A model generated the notes under the pieces. That model was not told where the DNA came from, searched no databases, and saw only the letters and a program-made list of their open reading frames with translations. From JAYXXU01 sp049301135 (GTDB lineage: Bacteria; Pseudomonadota; Gammaproteobacteria; Pseudomonadales; Moraxellaceae): 17,308 nucleotides of DNA. The position numbers and the translations under genes are program-made. Of this stretch, positions 6,177-13,941 are shown piece by piece (the stretch's first letter is position 1; every line of letters begins with the position of its first letter). Location of the stretch: assembly GCA_049301135.1 (NCBI GenBank), contig JBAQKP010000290.1:1-17308 (forward strand), written 5' to 3'.

Positions 6177-6761
6177 ATGAAATTGATGCTGTTATTGCTG
6201 GCCAGTTTGACCTCAAACGTCGTATTTGCGCATGCAGGACATGAACATCATAGCTCGGCATTATTGTCGGGTTTGCTACATCCGTTTTCGGGTTTAGACC
6301 ACTTATTGCTGGCGGTGGGTTTGGGGCTGTTGTTGGTGCGTAGTGCAAAGGTTACGCGCGATATGCCATCTGCGGCTGGGCTGGGTTTTGTCGGTTTAGG
6401 CGTGTCGTTGCTGGTGGGGTTTGGGTTGGGCGTGCAGCATCTGCTGCCGATTAGCTTGACCGAATACGGGATTGTCGCGTCGTTGCTGGCGTTGGCGATT
6501 GCGCTGTGGGTCAAGCAGCGTGTGGTTGCGTTGGCGGGCTTGAGCCTGCTGGGGCTGTTTCACGGTGTGGCGCACGGTTTGGAAGTGCCTGTAGGTCAGC
6601 CTGCGGGGCTGTTTTTGGTGGGGATGTTGGTCAGTATGTTGGCACTATATGCAGTTGGCCTCTTGATCGGTAGAATAGTACAGCACTGGACAAATCACGG
6701 CTCAATTGTTGTCGCGCGAGTATTGGCGATGGTGACGGCTGCCGTTGTCGCGTTGGGTTAA
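6177..6761 (+). CDS. hupE: HupE/UreJ family nickel permease
   Basis: This inner-membrane protein of 194 residues probably takes up or moves nickel for urease. It begins with a signal-like segment (MKLMLLLLASLTSNVVFAHA). Family motifs HAGHEHH, GLLHPFSGLDHLL (the H-P-x-x-G-x-D-H signature) and LFHGVAHGLEVP follow, with about six hydrophobic helices. GAGGA lies eight bases before ATG 6177. It is the last member of the ureE-ureF-ureG-hupE run, the usual order for a terminal ureJ/hupE gene. HupE proteins are also found with nickel hydrogenases, but no hydrogenase gene is in the window. The 79 bases after it hold no clear terminator. Confidence 0.92.
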   Translation: MKLMLLLLASLTSNVVFAHAGHEHHSSALLSGLLHPFSGLDHLLLAVGLGLLLVRSAKVTRDMPSAAGLGFVGLGVSLLVGFGLGVQHLLPISLTEYGIVASLLALAIALWVKQRVVALAGLSLLGLFHGVAHGLEVPVGQPAGLFLVGMLVSMLALYAVGLLIGRIVQHWTNHGSIVVARVLAMVTAAVVALG

Positions 6762-6840
6762 ATTGAATCCCCAAAAATGGTCTATGCGTTTCTGAATTGG
6801 TTTGTCACAATCTGTGAAGAAGCCCCTACGTTTAAGTTGA

Positions 6841-8175
6841 ATGTTTATGAGTCATTTTGGTACAGATGGGATTCGTGGTCGGTTTGGTGTAGCCCCGATT
6901 ACGCCTGAGTTCGCTTTGCATCTTGGGTTTGCCGCTGGTTGTGTGCTGAGGCAACAAAGCACCAGTCCGTTGGTGGTGATTGGCAAAGACACCCGTTTAT
7001 CCGGTTATGTGTTGGAGGCCGCGTTACAGTCCGGCCTAAACGCGGCTGGTGTGCATGTGCGTTTGCTGGGCCCTTTGCCAACGCCTGCGATTGCGCACAT
7101 GACGCGCGCGTTTCATGCCGATGCGGGCGTGGTGATTTCGGCCTCGCATAATCCGTATTTTGATAACGGGATTAAGTTTTTTTCAGGAGATGGCAAAAAA
7201 CTCTCGAACGAATTACAAGATGCCATCAGCCAACAACTCGAACAGCCGATTGTGATTGATCAACCGGATCAGCTGGGTAAGAGCTTTCGAGTGGACGATG
7301 CGGTTGGACGCTATATCGAATTCTGTAAATCCACCTTCCCGTATCATCTCAATCTACGTGGCCTAAAGATTGTGATTGATTGCGCCAACGGTGCGGGTTA
7401 TGTCGCAGCGCCAGCGGTATTACGGGAGCTGGGCGCCTCTGTGACCGCCATTCACAACACCCCTGATGGACGTAATATCAATGAGGGTTGTGGCTCTACA
7501 CACCCTGAGTCACTGCAACAAGCTGTGCTTGAGCAGCAGGCTGATTTGGGCATTGCTTTAGATGGGGATGCTGACCGCGTGGTGATGGTCGATCATTTGG
7601 GCAATCAGGTCGATGGCGACGCGATTTTATATATTTTGGCGACCAAACGCCGTAAGCCCGCGCAAGGGGTGATCGGTACGCTGATGAGCAACATGGGCTT
7701 AGAGTTGGCATTACAGGCGCAAAATATCGGGTTTCAGCGTGCCAAAGTCGGTGACCGTTATGTGATGGCTGACTTGGAGGCCAACGGCTGGCTGCTCGGC
7801 GGTGAGCCGTCGGGACATATTTTGTGCTTGGATAAAAGCACAACGGGCGATGCGATTATCGCGGGCTTGCAGGTGCTAGCGGCGGTGGTGGAGCAGGGCA
7901 AAAGCCTGCATGAACTGATGTCTGGTTTTGACGTATTGCCGCAGACACTGGTCAATGTACGCTTAAAGCAGGTGGCTGATCCGTTTGCCAATCCGGTGCT
8001 GGCAGCAGCGTTTGCGCAGGCTGAGCAGGCGTTAAAAGGTAAAGGCCGTTTGCTGATTCGTAAGTCTGGGACTGAGCCGATGATTCGTGTGATGGTCGAG
8101 GGCAAAGACGCGGCTCAAGTTGAACAAATGGCGCAGGAGTTGGCGGATTTGGTGCGGCAGCAGTTGGGTGGTTAG
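6841..8175 (+). CDS. glmM: Phosphoglucosamine mutase
   Basis: GlmM converts glucosamine-6-phosphate to glucosamine-1-phosphate, the step before UDP-GlcNAc for peptidoglycan and lipopolysaccharide. The 444-residue protein shows all family landmarks: FGTDGIRGRFG at the N-terminus; the phosphorylated Ser102 in VVISASHNPYFDNGIKFF; the magnesium loop Asp241, Asp243 and Asp245 in LDGDADRVV; the sugar-binding GGEPSGH near residues 320-326; and the C-terminal phosphate loop RKSGTEPMIRVMVEG. ATG 6841 keeps the active serine at 102; an alternative ATG at 6847 would give MSHFGTDG. Neither has a clear Shine-Dalgarno. In many relatives it follows folP, but not here. It is followed 21 bases later by pdxH. 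Confidence 0.97.
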   Translation: MFMSHFGTDGIRGRFGVAPITPEFALHLGFAAGCVLRQQSTSPLVVIGKDTRLSGYVLEAALQSGLNAAGVHVRLLGPLPTPAIAHMTRAFHADAGVVISASHNPYFDNGIKFFSGDGKKLSNELQDAISQQLEQPIVIDQPDQLGKSFRVDDAVGRYIEFCKSTFPYHLNLRGLKIVIDCANGAGYVAAPAVLRELGASVTAIHNTPDGRNINEGCGSTHPESLQQAVLEQQADLGIALDGDADRVVMVDHLGNQVDGDAILYILATKRRKPAQGVIGTLMSNMGLELALQAQNIGFQRAKVGDRYVMADLEANGWLLGGEPSGHILCLDKSTTGDAIIAGLQVLAAVVEQGKSLHELMSGFDVLPQTLVNVRLKQVADPFANPVLAAAFAQAEQALKGKGRLLIRKSGTEPMIRVMVEGKDAAQVEQMAQELADLVRQQLGG

Positions 8176-8196
8176 ATCAATCAAGGACAACATACG

Positions 8197-8895
8197 ATGA
8201 GTGACTCAAGCAAACGTAACTCGAATACGCGCGACTCACACACCAGAGACCTCGAACAACTGGCCGATTTGCGCCTAAGTTACCAAAAAGGCAGTTTGGA
8301 TGTGCAGGACGTTGATGCGTGCCCGTTTGCCCAGTTTGCAGTGTGGCTCGAATATGCACTGAGTACTGATCTACCCGAGCCGTATGCGATGACCTTGGCG
8401 ACGTGTGGCGCAGATAGCCGGCCAAGCGCCCGTACGGTATTGCTGCGCGGCAGTAGTCCGCACGGCATGCTGTTTTATACCAATTACGACAGCCAAAAGG
8501 GGCAGGACTTGGCCGATAATCCATTTGCCGAGCTTTTATTTTATTGGCCGTTATTAGAGCAGCAAGTGCGGATTGCGGGTCAGGTCGAGAAGATTTCGGA
8601 GCAGCACTCGACGGAGTATTTTCATTCACGGCCACGCGACAGTCAGCTTGGCGCGTGGGTCAGTCTGCCGCAGAGTGGCGTGGTCGATGCACGAGAAACC
8701 TTGGAGCAGCGCTTTCTGGATTTAAAAGCCCAGTACAGCGACGCGGAGATGATCGAAAAGCCTGACTTTTGGGGTGGTTATCGCTTGGTGCCGGATGCGT
8801 TTGAGTTCTGGCAGGGTCGGCCAAATCGGATGCATGATCGGTTGCGCTATCGCCTAAAGGACGGCGTGTGGGTGATTGAGCGGTTAATGCCTTGA
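8197..8895 (+). CDS. pdxH: Pyridoxamine/pyridoxine 5'-phosphate oxidase
   Basis: PdxH is a cytosolic FMN enzyme that oxidises pyridoxine- or pyridoxamine-5'-phosphate to pyridoxal phosphate. At 232 residues it matches or slightly exceeds the usual length because of about 15 polar N-terminal residues. Conserved segments are RTVLLRG and LFYTNYDSQKGQDL (FMN phosphate binding), LLFYWPLLEQQVRI, HSRPRDSQLGAWVSLPQSG, and the C-terminal signature FWGGYRLVPDAFEFWQGRPN followed by RMHDRLRY. AAGGA at 8183-8187 lies nine bases before the ATG. It is 21 bases after glmM and 10 bases before the next small gene, so the three may be cotranscribed. Confidence 0.97.
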   Translation: MSDSSKRNSNTRDSHTRDLEQLADLRLSYQKGSLDVQDVDACPFAQFAVWLEYALSTDLPEPYAMTLATCGADSRPSARTVLLRGSSPHGMLFYTNYDSQKGQDLADNPFAELLFYWPLLEQQVRIAGQVEKISEQHSTEYFHSRPRDSQLGAWVSLPQSGVVDARETLEQRFLDLKAQYSDAEMIEKPDFWGGYRLVPDAFEFWQGRPNRMHDRLRYRLKDGVWVIERLMP

Positions 8896-8905
8896 GGTCT
8901 AAGAG

Positions 8906-9259
8906 ATGTCTTTTGGGATTTATGCAAATGGTGAGTTGATTGGAAGATGTGAGTTTGAGCATGGTGATCCGCCCATGGGCGTGGTTTTTGGTCAGCTCCT
9001 GCCGAATTCACACTACCCAATTTATCAAAAAAATTTTCACGCTGGCTCTGAGCAGTCATCCGTGTCAAAACATGATATTCGTCTGATGGCAAGTGCTGAA
9101 AATGGAGCGATATTGCAGCCTTGCAGTGGTGTTGCAATTGAGGATTATACCTTGCTAGGTTTTGACGAAATCACGGTCACACTACTTGGTTTGAACGCAT
9201 CGGTATATGAGCAGTGGTTTGCCCATCACGTTTTAAGTTACCAAACACGGTTTAATTAA
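8906..9259 (+). CDS. Unrecognised 117-residue cytosolic protein
   Basis: I do not recognise this family with confidence. It starts MSFGIYANGELIGRCEFEHG and continues DPPMGVVFGQLLPN, a well-formed beta-rich N-terminal stretch. An acidic, mixed C-terminal part follows (DYTLLGFDEITVTLLGLNAS) and ends in SYQTRFN. No signal peptide, membrane helix or metal motif is seen. The start is 10 bases after pdxH, with a possible GAGG overlapping the pdxH end and AGAG directly before the ATG, so it is likely translated from the pdxH transcript. Base use resembles a real gene but is slightly more AT-rich than its neighbours, which would fit later acquisition. Its job cannot be inferred from context. Confidence 0.65.
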   Translation: MSFGIYANGELIGRCEFEHGDPPMGVVFGQLLPNSHYPIYQKNFHAGSEQSSVSKHDIRLMASAENGAILQPCSGVAIEDYTLLGFDEITVTLLGLNASVYEQWFAHHVLSYQTRFN

Positions 9260-9348
9260 ACATTCATCACGTCCCCAACTGTCGTGTCATCACAAAAAAC
9301 AGCAGTTAAGCTGGTGCGATTTGTTATAAAAACCTCATAATAGCCCAC

Positions 9349-11115
9349 ATGAATAACACCCCTTTACGCGTACAGCCGCGTCTGAACGCTGAGATTCCCA
9401 CCGCACTCGACTCACTGCCGCCAGTCTTGGCGCGGATTTATGCTGCGCGTGGCGTACAACATCCCGATGAATTAGAACTCGGTCTAAAGCAACTGTTACC
9501 GGCGCAAGACTTACTGGGACTACCGGCGGCGTTAGATCGGCTTGAGCATGCGCTAGATCAGCAGCAGCGGATTCTGATTGTCGGGGATTTTGATGCCGAT
9601 GGCGCGACCAGTACAGCACTGATGATGTTGGCGCTGCGTGATATGGCTGCGCAGGTGGATTTTTTAGTGCCGGATCGGTTTAAGTACGGCTATGGTCTGA
9701 CCCCTGAGATTGTTGAGTTGGCAATTAGCAACGGTCAGCCCGATCTGATTGTGACGGTGGACAATGGGATCTCGAGTCATGCGGGTGTTGATCGGGCGCA
9801 TCAGGCTGGTATTGATGTAATTATTACCGATCATCATTTGACCAGCAAACAACCGCCGAATGCCTGTGCCGTCGTGAATCCAAACCAACCAAACTGCCCG
9901 TTTGCCAGTAAAGCGCTGGCCGGTGTTGGGGTGGCGTTTTATCTGCTGGCGGCGTTGGCGACGCGTCGTAAGCAAGCCGGTAAACCGAGCAGTCGCCTGA
10001 CTGATTATCTTGATTTGGTTGCGCTGGGCACTGTGGCAGATGTCGCGCCACTGGATCGCAATAATCGGATTTTGGTCTCGCAAGGGCGGCGGCGGATTAA
10101 CCTGCGGCAGTGTCGGGTGGGGATTTTGGCGCTGCTGGCGGTGGCACGGCGTGAGCCAGAGCAACTGACTGCACAAGACCTCGGCTTTGTGTTAGGCCCA
10201 AGGATTAATGCAGCCGGTCGCATGGACAATATGCGGATCGGCATTCAGTGTTTGATCGCCGATAGTCTGGCCGAAGCTGAAAAATTGGCGCAGCAACTGG
10301 AGCAACTGAATCAGCAGCGGCGACGCGTTGAAGCCGAGATGAAGCAGTCGGCGCTGGATTTATTGGCGCAGCGTTCGTTGTTTGAAATACACGGCGTTGC
10401 GGGTCAGGATATTGACGTGCAGCAGACGGCGGTCAGTATATTGCCGCATGCGATTGTGCTGTATGAACCGAGTTGGCATCAGGGCGTGATTGGGATTGTC
10501 GCCGGTCGCTTAAAGGAGCAATTTCACCGGCCGAGTATTGTGTTTGCACCAAGTGATGCGTCTTGCGAGGTGCTGAAAGGCTCGGCGCGTTCGATTGCTG
10601 GTGTGCATATTCGTGATGCGATTGAGCGAGTTGCCGAGCAATATCAGGGCATGATCACTCACTTCGGTGGGCATGCGATGGCGGCGGGCTTGACCTTACC
10701 GGCGCAGCATTTAAGCCAGTTTCAGCAGGCGTTTAATCAGATTGTGGCGGCACATGCGCCGGAGTTGTTTGAGCCGGTACTGTCGGTGGACGGTGAGTTG
10801 GGTGCGGATGAGTTTAGCTTGGAGTTTGCCCAACAACTGGCTGCTGCGGGCCCGTGGGGGCAGGCATTTCCTGCACCGATGTTTCAGGGTGAGTTTCAGG
10901 TGTTGGAGCATCGTTGGTTGCAAGATAAACATCTGAAACTGATGCTGCGTCATCCAAAAGGCGGCCAATGGCTGGAAGCGATGATGTTCAATGCCCAGCA
11001 ACAGCCGTGGCCAACCGAGATTCGTCGCGTGCAATTGGGCTACCAATTGGACATTAATCAATTTAGAGGGGAGTCGCGGTTACAGTTGATCGTGCAATAT
11101 GCACAAGTCATATAA
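9349..11115 (+). CDS. recJ: Single-stranded-DNA 5'-3' exonuclease RecJ
   Basis: RecJ degrades single-stranded DNA 5' to 3' in recombination, mismatch and base-excision repair. The 588-residue protein is full length. DHH-domain metal motifs are present: Asp80, Asp82 and Asp84 in VGDFDADGATST, the VTVDNGISS aspartate, Asp161-His162-His163 in ITDHHLTS, and the GTVADVAPL motif near residue 227. The DHHA1 domain shows WHQGVIGIVAGRLKE, KGSARSIAGVHIRDA and ITHFGGHAMAAGLTLP. The OB-fold C-terminus ends near LQLIVQYAQVI. No Shine-Dalgarno precedes ATG 9349. CATAAT at 9336-9341 would place transcription start at about the ATG, so a leaderless message is possible. The preceding 89 bases carry no other gene. 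ltrA starts 16 bases after its stop. Confidence 0.97.
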   Translation: MNNTPLRVQPRLNAEIPTALDSLPPVLARIYAARGVQHPDELELGLKQLLPAQDLLGLPAALDRLEHALDQQQRILIVGDFDADGATSTALMMLALRDMAAQVDFLVPDRFKYGYGLTPEIVELAISNGQPDLIVTVDNGISSHAGVDRAHQAGIDVIITDHHLTSKQPPNACAVVNPNQPNCPFASKALAGVGVAFYLLAALATRRKQAGKPSSRLTDYLDLVALGTVADVAPLDRNNRILVSQGRRRINLRQCRVGILALLAVARREPEQLTAQDLGFVLGPRINAAGRMDNMRIGIQCLIADSLAEAEKLAQQLEQLNQQRRRVEAEMKQSALDLLAQRSLFEIHGVAGQDIDVQQTAVSILPHAIVLYEPSWHQGVIGIVAGRLKEQFHRPSIVFAPSDASCEVLKGSARSIAGVHIRDAIERVAEQYQGMITHFGGHAMAAGLTLPAQHLSQFQQAFNQIVAAHAPELFEPVLSVDGELGADEFSLEFAQQLAAAGPWGQAFPAPMFQGEFQVLEHRWLQDKHLKLMLRHPKGGQWLEAMMFNAQQQPWPTEIRRVQLGYQLDINQFRGESRLQLIVQYAQVI

Positions 11116-11131
11116 CAAGGTGGGCGTAAAA

Positions 11132-12265
11132 ATGGCAAATGTATTCAATATGCTGGGTCGATCCCCGCAGCGGTCACATCGTGCCGCAACCAATTTAGAG
11201 CTGTTTTTTGATTTGGTGTTTGTGGTTGCGATTGCGCAAGCTGCCGCACAATTACATCATGGTTTTGTTGAGCAGCATTTTGCGCATGCCACGCAAAGTT
11301 ATTTGCTGGTGTTTTTTAGTATCTGGTGGGCATGGATGTGCTTTAGCTGGTTTGCGTCTGCTTTTGATAATGACGATACGATTTACCGGCTGTTGACGTT
11401 TAGTCAGATGGTTGGGGTGTTGTTATTGGCCGCAGGGATCCCAGATGCGTTTCATCAACACGATTGGACGTTGGGGATTTTAGGCTTCGTCGTGATGCGG
11501 ATTAGCTTGGTTCTGCTGTGGTTGAGAGTCTGTTTTTCGGCGCAACCCCAAGACCCTCTGCGCAGCATGGCCATTAAGCAAGTGATCGGGATTACGCTGT
11601 GTCAGATCGGTTGGGTATTGCTGTTACTGTTGCATGCCCCGCTGCCTTTTTTCGTGCTGATGATGTTGTGTGAGGTGTTGGTGCCGGTTTGGGCAAAACA
11701 AAAAATGAGCCCTTGGCATGCCGGACACATTGCTGAACGCTATGGCTTGCTCACGCTGATTGTGCTGGGTGAGTCGGTGTTGTCGTTGAGTTTGGCGGTG
11801 GCAGCACTTGATGATAGGCCAGTCTTATTCAGCCACTTAAGCCTAATGATCGGCTCAGGATTGGTGATTTTGTTCAGTATGTGGTGGCTGTATTTTTTTA
11901 AGCCTGCGCATGAGTTGCTCGAAAGAAGTGATCGGCAGGTGTTCGCGTGGGGCTACGGGCACTATCTGATTTTTGCGGCGGCAGCGGCGGTTGGAGCGGC
12001 GTTGGCGGCGGAGGTGGATGTCTTGACCCGCAATACCGGCATGGGCAGCGTGCAGCAAGGTTTGATGTTGGGCGTGCCGTTGACGTTGTTTTTATTTGGG
12101 CATTGGTACTGTCATGAGCGTTGCCGATTGCAGCATGGCGCACAGCATGCGGTGTATTTGGCAAGTCTCGGCCTAATTTTGGCGGTGTGTTGGTTGCCGT
12201 CGAGTAGTGTCTGGATCGCGGCTATTTTGGTCGGTTTGGTGATCTGGCGTGAGCGGGTGGGTTGA
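11132..12265 (+). CDS. ltrA: LtrA-family (low temperature requirement A) membrane protein
   Basis: This is an integral membrane protein of about 377 residues with ten or more hydrophobic helices. The family signature near the N-terminus is visible as NLELFFDLVFVVAIAQAA, and the second conserved block is HIAERYGLLTLIVLGESVLS. The C-terminus ends in a helix followed by WRERVG. The family is named from a Listeria protein needed at low temperature; its biochemical role is not established. The start at 11132 is preferred because AAGGTG at 11117-11122 lies nine bases upstream. An in-frame ATG at 11099 overlaps recJ and adds 11 polar residues. The 16-base gap to recJ suggests cotranscription, though no shared function is evident. 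Confidence 0.9.
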   Translation: MANVFNMLGRSPQRSHRAATNLELFFDLVFVVAIAQAAAQLHHGFVEQHFAHATQSYLLVFFSIWWAWMCFSWFASAFDNDDTIYRLLTFSQMVGVLLLAAGIPDAFHQHDWTLGILGFVVMRISLVLLWLRVCFSAQPQDPLRSMAIKQVIGITLCQIGWVLLLLLHAPLPFFVLMMLCEVLVPVWAKQKMSPWHAGHIAERYGLLTLIVLGESVLSLSLAVAALDDRPVLFSHLSLMIGSGLVILFSMWWLYFFKPAHELLERSDRQVFAWGYGHYLIFAAAAAVGAALAAEVDVLTRNTGMGSVQQGLMLGVPLTLFLFGHWYCHERCRLQHGAQHAVYLASLGLILAVCWLPSSSVWIAAILVGLVIWRERVG

Positions 12266-12328
12266 GCTAAACGCAACGTCTGAGGTGTTGTGAGGTCTGG
12301 CGTGCAGCGCCCGCGTGCCGGATAGTGT

Positions 12329-12357
12329 TTTACATGTGGTCGGAATACGCTTATTCT
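12329..12357 (+). promoter_or_regulatory. Probable sigma-70 promoter for the DUF2147 gene
   Basis: TTTACA (12329-12334) and TATTCT (12352-12357) are separated by exactly 17 bases; each matches the -35 or -10 consensus at four or five positions. Start of transcription would fall near 12364, giving a leader of about 50 bases to ATG 12413. The 147-base gap after ltrA also holds an imperfect GC-rich hairpin at about 12299-12319 without a full T-run. Confidence 0.5.
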
Positions 12358-12412
12358 TTACTCAAACTGACACCCAAACGCCCCACGTGAGCGCACGCAG
12401 GAAGCACATCGT

Positions 12413-12895
12413 ATGAAACGGATGATTATTGGCCTGATGGTCAGTCTGCCGCTGGGATTCTGCCCAGTGAGTTATGCGGCGCAGCCCGATGATATTCTGG
12501 GCTATTGGCGCACGATTGATGACGAAACTGGCTTCGCCAAAGCGATTGTACATGTCCAAAAAGCCAAAGATGGCACGTATCTGGGCACGATTGCCGAGAC
12601 GGTTGAACGTCCTGATTATAAGCCCGCTGAGTTTTGTCAGGATTGTCCCGCGCCGTTTACCAATCGACGCGTTATTGATATGCCCGTGGTGTGGAATATG
12701 AAGCCAGATCCACGTCGAGAGCTTCAGTATACCAATGGTTACGCGATTGATCCGCTGTCTGGCAAAATCTATGCAGGCGATATTCGCCTAAGTCCAGATG
12801 GTCGTCGCTTGTCGATGCGCGGTAAGGTGATTGGGGCGGGCTTTTTGAATCGTTCACAGACTTGGCTGCGCGAAAACAATTACAAGCCGAAGTAG
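12413..12895 (+). CDS. Exported DUF2147 family protein
   Basis: This 160-residue secreted or periplasmic protein has a clear signal peptide (basic MKRM, hydrophobic core to residue 18, likely cleavage after SYA near residue 22). The mature part has the DUF2147 pattern: ILGYWRTIDDETGFAKAIVH near the start, a variable middle, and LSPDGRRLSMRGKVIG followed by RSQTWLR near the end. A Cys-x-x-Cys (FCQDCPAPF) in the middle could form a disulfide or bind metal, though the pair is not a known catalytic motif of the family. Function of the family is unknown; it is predicted to be a small beta-barrel of the lipocalin sort. AGGAAG precedes the ATG, with a promoter-like pair further upstream. Its stop codon lies within the left arm of a strong terminator. 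Confidence 0.88.
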   Translation: MKRMIIGLMVSLPLGFCPVSYAAQPDDILGYWRTIDDETGFAKAIVHVQKAKDGTYLGTIAETVERPDYKPAEFCQDCPAPFTNRRVIDMPVVWNMKPDPRRELQYTNGYAIDPLSGKIYAGDIRLSPDGRRLSMRGKVIGAGFLNRSQTWLRENNYKPK

Positions 12896-12916
12896 ACACT
12901 TCGGCCTTTGATTTTT
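12886..12916 (+). terminator. Intrinsic terminator between convergent genes
   Basis: GCCGAAGT (12886-12893) and ACTTCGGC (12898-12905) form a perfect eight-pair stem with a four-base loop, followed by CTTTGATTTTT. The left arm includes the TAG stop's first base. On the other strand the same stem is followed by TTGTAATTGTTTT, so it may also stop transcription of the convergent RIO kinase gene, which ends at 12937. Confidence 0.8.
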
Positions 12917-12936
12917 CTCGCTCTAGGACATCGAGC

Positions 12937-13842
12937 CTAGTCCCGAAAGTTACCATATTCGGCCGGATCAAAATCATCTTCATCAGGGATGGTCTTTTCG
13001 ACCGGATTGAGTCGCGCGAGGCGTGCCGCCTCTTCGCGCTTAATCTCCTCAATCTCCTGCAATACGCTGTCCACATCAGCTTCGTGCAGATCTTCTTCAG
13101 CCTCGCCAGTCAGCATGCTGTCTGGGGTCAATGTGCCTTCGGCGTAGTGCTGCCAGATCTCTAACGCATAGCGGGTCTGGAGCAAGGACGGCGCAAACTG
13201 CCCATAAAAGTCGCGCAAATTATTCACATCACGGGTCAGCATCTCACGGGCGTGCGGGTTGCCAGCGGCATCGACCGCTTGTGGCAGGTCAATCACCACA
13301 GGGCCTTGGGCATCCATTAAGATATTGTATTCTGACAAGTCACCATGCACTAAGCCCGCACACAGCATGCGCACCACTTCGCGAATCAGTTGCGCGTGAT
13401 CGCGTAGCGCGTCGGCTTCGGTAAACTCGACTTCACACAAACGCGGTGCGACATCGCCCTCCGCGTCGGTGATCAGCTCCATGATTAGCACACCATCATA
13501 AAAGCCCAACGGCGTCGGCACACGCACACCGGCCGCGGCCAATTTATACAGCGCATCGACTTCGGCGTTGTACCATTGTTCATCTTGGGCACGTTTGCCG
13601 TACTTGCTGCCGCGCTCCATCGCGCGTGCGTCACGACTGTTACGGGTTTTGCGGCCTTCACGATAGACAGTGGCTTGTTTAAAGCTGCGTTGCTCAGTGT
13701 CTTTGTACATTTTTGCGGCGCGTCGGACATCACCACAGCGCACCAAATAGACGGTGGCTTCCTTACCACTTTTTAGTTGTGAAATGACTTCGTCGATGAT
13801 GCCTTCTTCGACCAGCGGTTGTAAGCGTTTTGGGGTTTTCAT
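12937..13842 (-). CDS. RIO1-family serine protein kinase
   Basis: This 301-residue cytosolic kinase has the RIO fold. The flexible P-loop is SGKEATVY (residues 25-32), the ATP lysine is Lys44 in RRAAKMYK, and the flexible loop lies around residues 60-90 (RKTRNSRDARAMERGSKYGK). The catalytic loop is LVHGDLSEYNIL with Asp168, and the metal loop VVIDLPQAV carries Asp185. The C-terminal 60 residues are strongly acidic and probably a coil (EEDLHEADVDSVLQEIEEIK), ending in DPAEYGNFRD. Archaeal and eukaryotic homologues act in ribosome maturation; the bacterial role is less clear. ATG 13842 is the natural start, with GGAA about 12 bases upstream. It lies 99 bases downstream of the Atm1-type exporter on the same strand and may be cotranscribed with it. 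Confidence 0.93.
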   Translation of the reverse strand: MKTPKRLQPLVEEGIIDEVISQLKSGKEATVYLVRCGDVRRAAKMYKDTEQRSFKQATVYREGRKTRNSRDARAMERGSKYGKRAQDEQWYNAEVDALYKLAAAGVRVPTPLGFYDGVLIMELITDAEGDVAPRLCEVEFTEADALRDHAQLIREVVRMLCAGLVHGDLSEYNILMDAQGPVVIDLPQAVDAAGNPHAREMLTRDVNNLRDFYGQFAPSLLQTRYALEIWQHYAEGTLTPDSMLTGEAEEDLHEADVDSVLQEIEEIKREEAARLARLNPVEKTIPDEDDFDPAEYGNFRD

Positions 13843-13941
13843 GCAGTCAACTGTTCCAAAGCCGTTTGTTCATCCAATATTGCGACAGTGTACGGGATTT
13901 TAGCCAGTGGTGCATCGGTTGGGCGTCGCCAAATGCAGGCT

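Noticed and set aside
6762..6840. A glmM promoter in the hupE-glmM gap
   Set aside because: TTGTCA at about 6801 resembles a -35 box, but nothing like a -10 box lies 16-18 bases beyond.
12299..12319. GC-rich hairpin after ltrA as a terminator
   Set aside because: The stem contains two G-U pairs and no continuous T-run follows directly; too weak to call.
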